The position numbers were made by a program, and so were the translations under genes. Shown piece after piece: positions 22,523-31,943 of a stretch of DNA of 64,000 nt. The number at the start of each line of letters is the position of its first letter. Position 1 is the stretch's first letter. The notes below the pieces were generated by a model. It saw only the letters and a program-made list of their open reading frames with translations, made no database searches and was not told the origin of the DNA. The stretch is from assembly GCA_022570795.1 (NCBI GenBank), contig JAKUDP010000002.1, positions 248,001 through 312,000 of the forward strand, in the 5' to 3' direction. The DNA comes from Sphaerulina vaccinii. Lineage: Eukaryota; Ascomycota; Dothideomycetes; Mycosphaerellales; Mycosphaerellaceae.

Positions 22523-24415
22523 TTACGAAGTAATGAAGGCTTGTTGGACAGCTCTCTTCTTTCCACTGCCAGCCTTGTAGATCAAGCCATTGTCCAGATC
22601 GTAGATGTTCCATCCTTGCTCATCACATATACGCTTGGCTGCCATATACAACCCTTCAATGTCGTCTTCGTACATTTCACGGATTTCTGGAAACCGGAAC
22701 CACTTTGAAATCTGCAAGCCCTGCTCTTTAAAGACTCGCTCATCCATGATATCACTTTCATCGTCGAAAGCGGCGACAGCGCCGCGACGTCGGGCTAGGG
22801 TATATGCTCTTTTGGCCTGATCTCCGTAGTAGTAGGCTTCGTGCGCGAAGAATACTTCGCGTAGCCAGGTTTGCGCGAGCTCGACGTTATAGTACGGACT
22901 GGGCGGATCTTCAGGTTCTTCGCTAGGCGACTTCTCGAGGGCGTTGCCTGACTTCCAGTCTTCTCTGCTCGCGTATGTGTATCGTGCTGCACTCATTTCG
23001 ATCGCTGCTTGAGGTGCATCGGCTTGTGCCCAGAGTGTCTTTTGCATATGCAACTGGGCACGGAATAAGAATGCTGGAGCATAAGTATATCTTGTAGCGA
23101 CATTGAGCCACTCCATTGCCAAGGCATATCGATCTTTTGCTGTATATGGGAAGATGGCATTGTGGAAAAGGCTCTCTTCAGGTTTCAGTTTAGGGCGTTT
23201 GGCAAGTCCCAGGAACATGCCCAGCTTGGATGCAAAGGACTCATTGCTCGCTGCTGGAAATGAGTCGAACGGCGTCGGCTTGACGTGGTCGGGTGGCTCA
23301 TCGTCGAGATACTTCCAGCCGCTCTCTGCGTAGAACTTCGCAAGCTCGTACGCCGCTATAGGATGCGACGATGCAGCTGCTTTCGTCACGTAGTAAAGCC
23401 ATTCGCTGGTCGGCATATGACTACCGTCTTCGGCATACTGCTTGACAAATGTGGACGCATGATAATGCGACGTTGGGTCGTCTTGCTTGCAACCGATCTC
23501 CATAGCCCATCGGCATTGCTGCATCTCATCCTTTCCCTTGAGCTCAGACCTTTCTCGATGAAGGAGCATTAGCTCGATCCATGGTGATGAGAGCTCCATT
23601 GGATCTACTCGGGCTTCGTATCGTATGCCAGCTTTGTCCGTTTTAGGTCGCCTAGATTCTTGCTCTTCCGCATCTTCGACGGCTGCCGCCATTGCATCGG
23701 TCCACATCTCAATCGCCCGCTCCTCATTGCCGAGGGCCCTCGCCACTTTACCTTCGCACACCACCGCGCGAAAGTTGACCTTCTCGCTTGCGACTTCTGC
23801 CAGATGCTGTTTCGCATACTGAATTCCGCGAGCATTGAGTTTCTCTGGCTTCTTCCTCGACTCGAGTACTGCATGCGCCATTATCCTGATAGTGGCCTCT
23901 TCGACTCCAGCACGAGACATGGACAGCAGCATTCTCTTGCCAATGTAGCGACTGTCTTTGTCACCATTCGCCATAAGCATATGTGGGATATTCCAACTGT
24001 CCTTGTCATTCAGACCGTTTTCTTCCATGATCTCGCGCATCTGTCGTGGGTCGACCGTCGCACCGCCAGGAGTCTTGCTTGCCAATGCTTTAAAGTCACC
24101 TACGAACTCGCCAACCTGATCTGGATGCGTGCTGAACAGTCCCTGTTGGTGCCTACGCGCTAGGAAGTTGTATACATTCTCGTATCCTGCGCTGCTGGAA
24201 TCACCACCAGCTCGCTCCTTCAGCCTCCGCTCTCTGGCATAAGTCGATGGGCTTTTGCGTTTCGTGACATAGGCATATTGTCGCGACTGGATGCCACTGC
24301 TGCCATTGTTGCTGATGAATGTGGCACCGCATTGGCACGCACAGGTCTTACACTGGGTAATGGCAGGTAGCACAGCCGATGGGCGGATGCATCGCCGCAG
24401 AGATTGTTGTAGCAT
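22523..24415 (-). CDS. mitochondrial Sel1/TPR-like repeat protein
   Basis: 630 aa from ATG 24415 (MLQQSLRRCIRPSAVLPA), an Arg-rich, acid-poor N-terminus typical of mitochondrial presequences. Helical repeats resemble Sel1/TPR units: HPIAAYELAKFYAESG, DRYALAMEWLNVATRYTYAPA, and VELAQTWLREVFFAHEAYYYGD with KRAYTLARRRGA. An upstream ATG (24643) would add 76 residues, but that segment overlaps the MITE copy at 24533-24749, so the shorter start is preferred. Probably a scaffold or assembly factor in mitochondria; no specific orthologue was recognised. Head-to-head with DFR1. Confidence 0.7.
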   Translation of the reverse strand: MLQQSLRRCIRPSAVLPAITQCKTCACQCGATFISNNGSSGIQSRQYAYVTKRKSPSTYARERRLKERAGGDSSSAGYENVYNFLARRHQQGLFSTHPDQVGEFVGDFKALASKTPGGATVDPRQMREIMEENGLNDKDSWNIPHMLMANGDKDSRYIGKRMLLSMSRAGVEEATIRIMAHAVLESRKKPEKLNARGIQYAKQHLAEVASEKVNFRAVVCEGKVARALGNEERAIEMWTDAMAAAVEDAEEQESRRPKTDKAGIRYEARVDPMELSSPWIELMLLHRERSELKGKDEMQQCRWAMEIGCKQDDPTSHYHASTFVKQYAEDGSHMPTSEWLYYVTKAAASSHPIAAYELAKFYAESGWKYLDDEPPDHVKPTPFDSFPAASNESFASKLGMFLGLAKRPKLKPEESLFHNAIFPYTAKDRYALAMEWLNVATRYTYAPAFLFRAQLHMQKTLWAQADAPQAAIEMSAARYTYASREDWKSGNALEKSPSEEPEDPPSPYYNVELAQTWLREVFFAHEAYYYGDQAKRAYTLARRRGAVAAFDDESDIMDERVFKEQGLQISKWFRFPEIREMYEDDIEGLYMAAKRICDEQGWNIYDLDNGLIYKAGSGKKRAVQQAFITS

Positions 24416-24532
24416 TGGAAGAGAGTGTGTTGTTCGCAAGAGGAAGCTTGGAGCTCTCCAAAGAGGCTGAAAGTTGAACACGAAGGCACGAGTTTTCGTG
24501 ACCATGTCTTCCCGAAATTCATGCAATCGCTG

Positions 24533-24749
24533 AAGGGCTGACGAAATTGAACGTTGCCGGCTTCTCGCAGAAAGCGGCGACAACCACGGAAACAGAGGTG
24601 GGCTCCAAGCAGTGTCGCCATTCCGAGTCATACCAGAGAGCATCAGTTATTCTCTTCTGTAATAGCGGACTTTCTTGCGGCTCGCACTATACTAAGCAAC
24701 TCAGAGCAAAGACAGTGCATGCCGGCAACCTTCAAATTCCTCGAGCCTT
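24533..24749 (+). mobile_element. MITE-like element, copy 1
   Basis: About 217 bp. The inner TIR is CGTTGCCGGC (24552-24561) against GCCGGCAAC near 24721-24729. The outer imperfect arms start AAGGGCT at 24533 and end AGCCTT at 24749. Same orientation and length as copies at 25485 and 56719. It occupies most of the 389-bp shared promoter between the Sel1-like gene and DFR1, so it may supply promoter sequence or leader to either gene. Confidence 0.75.
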
Positions 24750-24804
24750 GGCTGGGATTCTGCATCTCAACATCATTCACTGTCTCACACAACATCTCAA
24801 TCTC

Positions 24805-25479
24805 ATGGCGGACGAGATGTCACTCACGCAGCTTCCACTGACGATCATCGTCGCGGCCACCGCAAAGAATGGCATCGGGAAAGCCGGCGGACTGCCATGG
24901 CCGATGCTGAAGAAAGATATGGCCTACTTTGCTCGCGTCACGAAACGTGTACCTATGCCAAAGGACACTGGATCGCTACAATCCGATGCGCTCAAGAAGA
25001 AGATTCTCACTGGGACGCGTCAGAATGTTGTTATCATGGGCCGCAAGACCTGGGAGAGCATTCCTTCCAAGTTCCGACCACTGAAGGATCGCACGAACAT
25101 TGTTATCAGTTCGCAAGGTCGAGCTGCTCTACAGCCTCTTCCGGATGATGTTGTCGTTGCTTCAGATATCATCTCTGGTCTGCAGACTCTGGAAGAACTC
25201 GTCAACGAGGGCAAGTCGCTACCGGTCGGTCGAGCTTACGTTATTGGAGGCACCAGCATCTACAACGCCGCCTTGAAACTTCCACAGCTCAATCGAATCC
25301 TGTTAACTCGAATCGGCAAGGAATACGACTGCGATACATTCTTTCCTCTTCAGCTAGATGCACCATGGAAGCGCGCGAGTCATGCGGAAATGCAAGATTT
25401 CATTCAAGAAGAGGTCGCAGATGGCCCTACCACCGACGAGGAGATCTCCTTGGACTTTCAGCTCTACGAACGCACATAG
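24805..25479 (+). CDS. DFR1: dihydrofolate reductase
   Basis: 224 aa in one exon from ATG 24805 (MADEMSLTQLPLTIIVAATA). Diagnostic segments: NGIGKAGGLPWPMLKKDM (folate/NADPH loop), VVIMGRKTWESIP, LKDRTNIVISS, and AYVIGGTSIYNAAL (NADPH-binding GG). The acidic substrate-binding residue is expected in the KDM helix. Reaction: NADPH-dependent reduction of dihydrofolate to tetrahydrofolate, needed for thymidylate and purine synthesis; target of antifolates. The frame upstream of 24805 is open but is MITE sequence. The gene lies between two direct copies of that MITE (24533-24749 and 25485-25700). Confidence 0.96.
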   Translation: MADEMSLTQLPLTIIVAATAKNGIGKAGGLPWPMLKKDMAYFARVTKRVPMPKDTGSLQSDALKKKILTGTRQNVVIMGRKTWESIPSKFRPLKDRTNIVISSQGRAALQPLPDDVVVASDIISGLQTLEELVNEGKSLPVGRAYVIGGTSIYNAALKLPQLNRILLTRIGKEYDCDTFFPLQLDAPWKRASHAEMQDFIQEEVADGPTTDEEISLDFQLYERT

Positions 25480-25484
25480 CACCG

Positions 25485-25700
25485 AAGGCTGAGGAAAGTG
25501 GTCGTTGCCGGCATCTCTGCGATTCTGTGCTGTCTGTGCAACCAAAAGCAGCCTCGACGCGCGAACGGAGTTGACGCTCGGAACGGAGAGGTTGTACTGA
25601 AACCCAGGCTTCGCGTTTGATGTCTCTCTCAATTGTAGCCGTCTATGCAGCTCAGAGCAGAGACAGTGCATGCCGGCAACGTTCATTCTCCTCGAGCCTT
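25485..25700 (+). mobile_element. MITE-like element, copy 2
   Basis: 216 bp starting 6 bases after the DFR1 stop. Inner TIR CGTTGCCGGCAT at 25503-25514 against ATGCCGGCAACG at 25670-25681. The outer arms AAGGCTGAGGA and TCCTCGAGCCTT extend the terminal inverted repeat to about 30 imperfect bases. The internal block GGAACGGAGAGGTTG is shared with copy 3. No coding capacity. Confidence 0.85.
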
Positions 25701-26293
25701 GCACGTCTTTAAGGATCTGATATGGACGCGTCTACACGTGCTGCTGCGGCAGGATCATCCCCGCCGAGCTCCCCACCAAACCTTGTTCGCAGCTCTCACG
25801 CATCTGCACATGAAAGCTGCCTTTCGTCATATGCTTCAGGCACATCGGTTGAATGCTGGAAACATCTCACAATGCTTGCCAATCGCCTCGGATGAGCCAG
25901 CTGTGAGTCGAACAGTTGCAAATGTTTACCGGTCATGGCTTGGAAGTGTTCACTCGATCCAAAGAATCCGTGAACACCCGATACTGCACGGCCGAGGTCC
26001 ATCTCCGCTCGCCCAGAAAGTGGCCTGGCTCGAGCCTGGAGAACGTTCCGCGTGAACGCGACTTGACCGACTTTAGCACTACGTAAGAGCTACAATGATT
26101 CCCTCGGCCTGTTCATCATGCTCATGCGACAATTTTGAGCTCTGTGTCTGTTTTTATGTTCCTTTGACTCACCACCATTGTCGCTCACTCATACTGATTC
26201 GCAACTCTGCAGCTGGAAGACTGGTCAAGCTCCAAGCTGCTGCTACACACGAGCTCAAGAGCATCATAAACTGGAGCGTTGAAAGACCTCACA
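25701..26293. other. intergenic, 5' region of the carrier gene
   Basis: About 590 bases. A plus-strand frame (25645-26055) runs out of the MITE but has no domain. Nothing recognised besides the leader of the carrier gene. Confidence 0.45.
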
Positions 26294-27313
26294 ATGTCTG
26301 CGAAGACCACGGCAGGCCCAGGTGGCCGAAAGCCTGCCTCAGCAGCTACCAACTTGATAGGCAAGTGTCTACAAAGATTGATGAGGAAGGCGACCGACTA
26401 ACAGCAAATAGCTGGCGGAGGAGCTGGTATGATGGAAGCTCTGGCATGTCACCCTCTCGACACGATCAAGGTTCGAATGCAGCTTTCTCGACGTCAACAA
26501 CGAGGCGGGAAAAGGCGAGGCTTCATCAAGACTGGTGTAGAGATTGCTCGCAAGGAAACTCCTCTCGGGTTGTACAAAGGCTTGGGTGCTGTGCTTACTG
26601 GTATTGTGCCTAAAATGGCAATCCGTTTCACAAGTTACGAATGGTATAAGCAAATGCTCGCAGACAAGGATGGAAAGATCAAGGGAAGTGGAAACTTTCT
26701 CGCGGGTCTGGCAGCAGGTGTCACAGAAGCTGTGGCTGTCGTGTGCCCTATGGAGGTCGTGAAGATTCGACTTCAAGCCCAGCACCACAGCATGGCTGAT
26801 CCACTTGACGTGCCCAAATACCGCAATGCTGCACATGCCTGCTACACTGTCATCAAGGAAGAAGGAATCGGAGCTCTGTACCGTGGTGTATCTCTTACAG
26901 CTCTGCGACAAGGAACCAACCAGGCAGCCAACTTCACGGCCTATACGGAACTCAAAGAAATCATGCAGCAAAGAAGTGCGGACCCGACGCTACCATTGCC
27001 AGGTTACACGACTGCTTGCATTGGTCTGATCTCGGGTGCCGTTGGTCCTTTCTGCAATGCTCCAATTGACACCATCAAGACTCGTTTGCAAAGGACACCC
27101 GCCGAACCTGGCCAGACCGCCCTGGGTCGCATCACCACCATTGCATCGCAGATGTTCAAGCAGGAAGGTGCACGAGCATTCTGGATGGGTATTACGCCTC
27201 GTGTCGCGCGTGTCGCGCCAGGCCAAGCTGTCACCTTTGCTGTTTACGAGTACCTGAAGGACATCTTGGAAAAAGGACGGGAAATGATCCCGGAAGGTGA
27301 CTATAAAGAATAG
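26294..27313 (+). CDS. SFC1: mitochondrial succinate/fumarate carrier
   Basis: Exons 26294-26360 and 26412-27313; 322 aa. The intron is 51 nt with a GC donor (GCAAGT..ATAG). Only this junction yields NLIAGGGAGMMEAL, conserved in Sfc1/Acr1; GT alternatives shift the frame. The three mitochondrial carrier signatures are present: HPLDTIKVR, CPMEVVKIR and APIDTIKTR, each at the end of an odd-numbered helix of three ~100-residue repeats. Role: exchange of cytosolic succinate for matrix fumarate across the inner membrane, linking the glyoxylate cycle to gluconeogenesis on C2 compounds and fatty acids. Confidence 0.92.
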
Positions 27314-27758
27314 GGTGCTGGCAAGAGTCGTTAGTGCTTGGAGCCGTTCATCTTGGCGTTTGGGGAATGAAAGAGAGGCGTTATGCAGAGCGATCTTGCA
27401 GAAGAAGCGTGCGTGTACAGGTATGTACTCCAGAACGAATACCACAGATTTGCTACTGTATGCATAGCCTAGGAGTCGAAAATATCCACAATTCGAAAAG
27501 CATACTCAAAATCTTGGCCGTCGGCCAAACAGAGCTCCAAAACAGGAAGGTCAGGCTTCTGTGACGCGGTTGCTCACTTATCGTAAAACCCCGCGCGATT
27601 GTTATGCAACAGATCAAGCATGATGTATGCTTAAGAAACAGCATGATTGCCAGCTGAACGTTTTCCAGATCTATTCCCATCCGAAGCACACTTTCGAACT
27701 TCACGACCAAATCAATACTAGACTCGAGTCGCATAATAGCGTAGCTGAGATCTCCACA
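27314..27758. other. intergenic, 5' region of isochorismatase-like gene
   Basis: 445 bases. The frame of the next gene is open from 27627, but homology-like content starts at ATG 27759. Nothing else recognised. Confidence 0.45.
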
Positions 27759-29054
27759 ATGGCGACCAACAATCCCAACGAACCCTCACACCATAAAGCA
27801 GTCATTGGCAATGTGTCCAATTTCTGGCTCTATTCCACCAAAACTGGCTTCGACCTCACCCACCCTACAATGCCCTCCGACTCTCCGAGCCTTACGATCG
27901 AAACAACAACCACACCTATCACGATCGACGCCGCCAAGAGTGCCTTGATAATCATAGACATGCAAAACTACTTCCTCTCACCAGCTCTCGGTCGTGCCAA
28001 AGGCGCAGGTCATGCAGCTACAGACCAACTAGTCAAATATGCTGTCCCAGCAGCGAGGCGAGCTGGCATAAGAGTCGTTTGGGTTAACTGGGGTTTGACA
28101 GAGAAAGAAGTCGAAGAGATGCCGCCGGCTGTGAAGAGAGCTTTTGGGTTCGAAGCTATGATTGATGATAGGAGTAGTGGGGAAGAGAAGTTCGATGGTA
28201 TAGACACTGTCTTCGGTGTGGATAAGCATGGTAGAAGAAGTGAAAGGGTACATCATGGTTTGGGCAGCGATATGGGAGTTGTGAAAGATCCTGATAGTGG
28301 AAAGGAAGTTCAAGCTGGGAGGGTTTTGATGCGAGATGCTTGGAATAGTGCTCTCTTTCCTCCTCTTGATCAGATGCACGAGGAGGGTAAAAAGCTAAAA
28401 AGTAGGCCTGATGTGTGGGTTCATAAGAACAGGATGAGTGGTATGTGGGGTGTTGGGACTGATCTTGAGGTGTTTCTCGAGAAGGAGGGGACCAGGACGT
28501 TGTTCTTCGTAAGTATTCTGTTCCTTAACTCTCTTCGCTTCAGTTCTGTATTTGTGTTTGGTCTTGGTTGGTGGGCAGCAGAGTTCGCTATCTCGAGCGA
28601 TTGTAGGGAGGTCCTGGCCGCAACCCTGCGAAACAGCGAGGAGCTCGCCTGCTCAGAGAGACATCTCACATGTCGTTCACCTCCGTCTGTCTGCTTGCAC
28701 TTCCTGTCAACTTCAAATGTGATCAAGAGTTGGAAGATGTTTTCACTTCATTGGTGGATGCTTGAACACAAGTCCGGAACAAACTGCGAAGTGAAAGTCA
28801 AACCGAGCTCAAGCTGACTTCGCTTTTAGACCGGCGTTAACACTGATCAATGCGTCGGCGGCACATTAACAGACAGCTTCTCCAAAGGCTACGACTGCAT
28901 CCTACTCAACGACGGCGCTGGTACGACGTCTCCAGATCATGCTCAGAAGTGTTATGAGTTCAATTCTGCGAACACATACGGCTTTGTGGCGAGTTGCGAG
29001 CAGTTTGCAGTTTGCAGTTTGCAGCAGGTGTTGAACGTGGAGGGTTGTGAGTGA
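27759..29054 (+). CDS. isochorismatase-fold cysteine hydrolase
   Basis: Exons 27759-28508 and 28830-29054; 324 aa. ATG 27759 (MATNNPNEPS). Motifs: ALIIIDMQNYFLSP (first Asp), WVHKNRMSGMW (Lys), and, after the intron, TGVNTDQCVGGTLTDSFSKG, with the catalytic Cys followed by the usual YDC..LNDGAGTTSP segment. Without splicing, the frame stops at 28817 and lacks the Cys. The 321-nt intron is much longer than the 50-115 nt norm here. Near the 3' end CAGTTTG is repeated in tandem (about 29000-29020). The substrate is unknown; relatives include peroxyureidoacrylate and N-carbamoyl hydrolases. Confidence 0.83.
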
Positions 29055-29222
29055 ATGGCCGTTTGTGGAGGTGGCACTAAAGCTCACTTGCATTTCGCCA
29101 CTTGCATCTCTTTTGCAGCTTGACATTCTTTTCAGCTCGACTTCGCATTTTGAACCTCGGACAACCACACCAACATCAAACACCTCAACAGGAGCGGGAC
29201 CTCGCTCGTGTCTTCTGGCAAC

Positions 29223-31487
29223 ATGGCGAACCTCGCCGAAGCTATGGAGATCGACGACAATGAGCCAGTGGTAATCACAAGTGCAGCGCCAGCCGCTACC
29301 ACCAATGGCAATGGAAATGTCGTCGAAGCAGCACCCCCGCCGACCGCCACAGTTCCACCTCCAGCCCCAGCAGTAATGCCAAGAAAGCTGTACGATATAC
29401 CAGAAGTTCCCGAAAGGTATGCGCCAGTTGTCTCAACTATTGAGGACGTGATATATCGCGACGCATGCAAGTTCTCGCTCAAGCCGCCTTGCTGGGAGAA
29501 ATGGACCGCGCACGAGTATCGCACACTTGGAGACTACCTCACACTTTTCGATCTGAGACCACTGGCCAGAGAACTTGGAAAGTCAGTCGAGGAGGTTTAC
29601 CATATGTACCACGGAGTAGTGACTCAGCCACTATATGACGCATCAGCAGCAAGCAACAAAGGTCTGCAAGGAATGAAGAAGTGGTTCGCATTCTACAACA
29701 AGCTCGGCACACAGAACAGACTCTGGGCTGAGGACGAGAGCAAGCGCGGCGAGCTTGACAATATCACCCATCGGACGGTACACATCATTCTCCAAAAGTC
29801 TGGATACAAGTGCGAGATCAAGCTTGAAGATCTGAAAGATGACGACTTCGAATATATCCAGGACACTGTTGATGTGCGCTATCGCAAGATTCTATCTGGC
29901 CTTGCAGTTGGTGACCCGTGGAGACCAAAGAGTGAAGACGGCTTGCCACAGAGGACACTTAAGAGAAAGGCGGACTCTCCAGAACCAGAACCAGCCACAC
30001 CGGCCAAGCAAGCTCGGCTGGCAGATAATGGCAATGCCACCGCTCCCGCGAAGATGCGAACTACGCCTTCGGCATTCGCTGCCACACCACAGGCATCGAG
30101 AATCGACGTGGATCCGGTCGAAACACCAACACGTCGACCCGAATCTAGGCAGCCTTCCGCTGCTGCAGAAGCTCAAACGCCATTCAAAGCACCGACTCTT
30201 CCAGCGCCCAGGCAAACAATGCCTTCTAGACAGCCTTCCGCTACCGTAGAGACGCCGTCCAAAGCACCGAAGGTGGCTACGTCCAGTACTCCTAAACCCT
30301 CCAAGAAAGTCATACTTCACATCAGTCCGCCTGAGCCATTTGCCTTCAGGTCATGGACAGCCAACAGAGTATTTGCTCGATTTCGCGATACTGTTCCTGG
30401 CTGCGTTGTGTTGCTCGAGCGAAAGACCCTTCGCCGAATCACAATACCCCTGTCAGCTCTAGACCAAGATGACAAGGAGTGGTTCAATAAGAGGGTCAGA
30501 GAGAATAAGATCGACAGGTCTCACGTGAAGACTCTGAAGCAAGGCGGAGCTCCTGTCCATGTAGACCGGTACTGGACTGACAGAGCAGAGGTTGTGATCG
30601 GCAGATGTGTCTTCGTGTCGCGTTTGAGGGTGCACGTCGAGCTCGAAGAGCAGATTGAAGAACGCATGGTTTCTATACCTTTCGGAGATCTTAGCGAGAT
30701 GGATCGGGCCTGGATCAGGGAGAACATCAGCCAGTACGACAAGAGGACTCTGAGTGACATTGAAGCAAAGAAGCCCGCAGAGGACGCCAATGCAGCAGAG
30801 GCAGCTCGAACTGCAGGAACGGCAACGTCGAGTTCGAGCATCGGAACGGGATCAGAGTTCGTTGTCATCGACTCGGCCTCGGACCAAGATACGGATCATG
30901 AATCAGACGCATCAGACGTTGTCAGGACACAGAGGAGAGCACGCGGCCCAGCTAAGAACCAGTCCATCGAGCTCGCTGATCGAAGCATGAGTGTTGCTCC
31001 CACTGAGCCGGATTCAAAGATGGGCACAGAAAGTAGCGTTGATACCGGATCTGCACGACTCGCTGAACCAGACACAATAATGGGCGAAGAACGCGAGGAG
31101 GAAATTGAAGTCGCAAGAGCCAGTACACCTGTACAGGATCTTGCTGTTCGCGCAGCTAGCAAGGCTCCTGACGCGTTCACTGCTAACGACAGCTTCGAGA
31201 CGGCCCCAGAGTCCCAGTACGAGACAGTGGAAAAGAGTGCTAGTGATGAGCTTGCCGAGCCGATCACCGGTGCACCGATTCGACAGTGGACCGACTTTAA
31301 TGTAGTAGGAAACTTAGTTGGCATCGCAGAGCACAAGGTGTTCTTGAGAGTCGAAGGCCGAGAAGAGCTTGTGCGACTGCCGCTCTCGCAGTGGTCAGAA
31401 GCGGACAAAGAATGGATCAGAGAGTATCTTGTCAAGGACCAGAGAATGATTCTTTCTGGGAAGGCAAAGCGTGGAGATGGAGCGTAG
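29223..31487 (+). CDS. hypothetical protein with three SHD1-like repeats
   Basis: 754 aa from ATG 29223 (MANLAEAMEIDD); the frame upstream to 29208 starts with GTG. An N-terminal conserved-looking helical domain (about 29370-29930) precedes a Lys/Arg-rich possible nuclear signal (LKRKADSPEPEP). Three similar modules follow. Each is a beta hairpin ending in a D-[KR]-x-W-[IF] helix: LDQDDKEWFNKRV (about 30460), LSEMDRAWIRENI (about 30690) and WSEADKEWIREYL (about 31395). They resemble the SLA1-homology-domain-1 module that binds NPF-type peptides, but this is pattern-based only. Low-complexity Ala/Thr/Pro/Ser linkers join them. No function assigned. Confidence 0.65.
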   Translation: MANLAEAMEIDDNEPVVITSAAPAATTNGNGNVVEAAPPPTATVPPPAPAVMPRKLYDIPEVPERYAPVVSTIEDVIYRDACKFSLKPPCWEKWTAHEYRTLGDYLTLFDLRPLARELGKSVEEVYHMYHGVVTQPLYDASAASNKGLQGMKKWFAFYNKLGTQNRLWAEDESKRGELDNITHRTVHIILQKSGYKCEIKLEDLKDDDFEYIQDTVDVRYRKILSGLAVGDPWRPKSEDGLPQRTLKRKADSPEPEPATPAKQARLADNGNATAPAKMRTTPSAFAATPQASRIDVDPVETPTRRPESRQPSAAAEAQTPFKAPTLPAPRQTMPSRQPSATVETPSKAPKVATSSTPKPSKKVILHISPPEPFAFRSWTANRVFARFRDTVPGCVVLLERKTLRRITIPLSALDQDDKEWFNKRVRENKIDRSHVKTLKQGGAPVHVDRYWTDRAEVVIGRCVFVSRLRVHVELEEQIEERMVSIPFGDLSEMDRAWIRENISQYDKRTLSDIEAKKPAEDANAAEAARTAGTATSSSSIGTGSEFVVIDSASDQDTDHESDASDVVRTQRRARGPAKNQSIELADRSMSVAPTEPDSKMGTESSVDTGSARLAEPDTIMGEEREEEIEVARASTPVQDLAVRAASKAPDAFTANDSFETAPESQYETVEKSASDELAEPITGAPIRQWTDFNVVGNLVGIAEHKVFLRVEGREELVRLPLSQWSEADKEWIREYLVKDQRMILSGKAKRGDGA

Positions 31488-31943
31488 GAAGTTCTTGGAT
31501 GGCTGGTATACGCCTTGGATGCTGTGGAGTAGGACTTGGGTTATCCAGTATGGTCCCGATTCAAGGCAAACAGGCCGTCTTGGTGGACTAGTTCGACGTG
31601 GAGTCTTGGGCTCGAAATGGCAAGACCCATAGGATACAAGCGTCTTCATGGGTCATCGTATACAGAAGCATATACACCGGCGTATGATTTCGCATAACAC
31701 TGATACATGTAGCAATCGTGATGAGCGGATGTTCGCGTGACGATCGCGTTCCTGCCATATCCAGTTTCCGCGCTAAGTGGATTTCGCCCGAACTTCGGCC
31801 CAAACACTTTTACAATCTAATGCATCACCACATCCATTGCACATTTGCCTCCATCTCCATCTTCCACACGCCCAATACAGTCTACATATCCCGACTCATA
31901 CATGCATCACAGCTGACCAAACATCGCCCACAATGGCGCTGCA
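31488..31943 (+). promoter_or_regulatory. 5' region of PPR-like gene with overlapping upstream ORF
   Basis: 456 bases. An ATG at 31933 (context CACAATGG) opens a 50-codon frame that ends at 32085, out of frame with and overlapping the main ATG at 31944. Leaky scanning would be needed to reach the main start. Confidence 0.5.

Noticed and set aside
24416..24643. Earlier start (ATG 24643) for the Sel1-like protein
   Set aside because: The added segment overlaps the MITE copy and hides the mitochondrial presequence; not excluded by transcript data.
25645..26055. 136-codon plus frame downstream of DFR1
   Set aside because: Runs out of the MITE, no domain, no plausible promoter.
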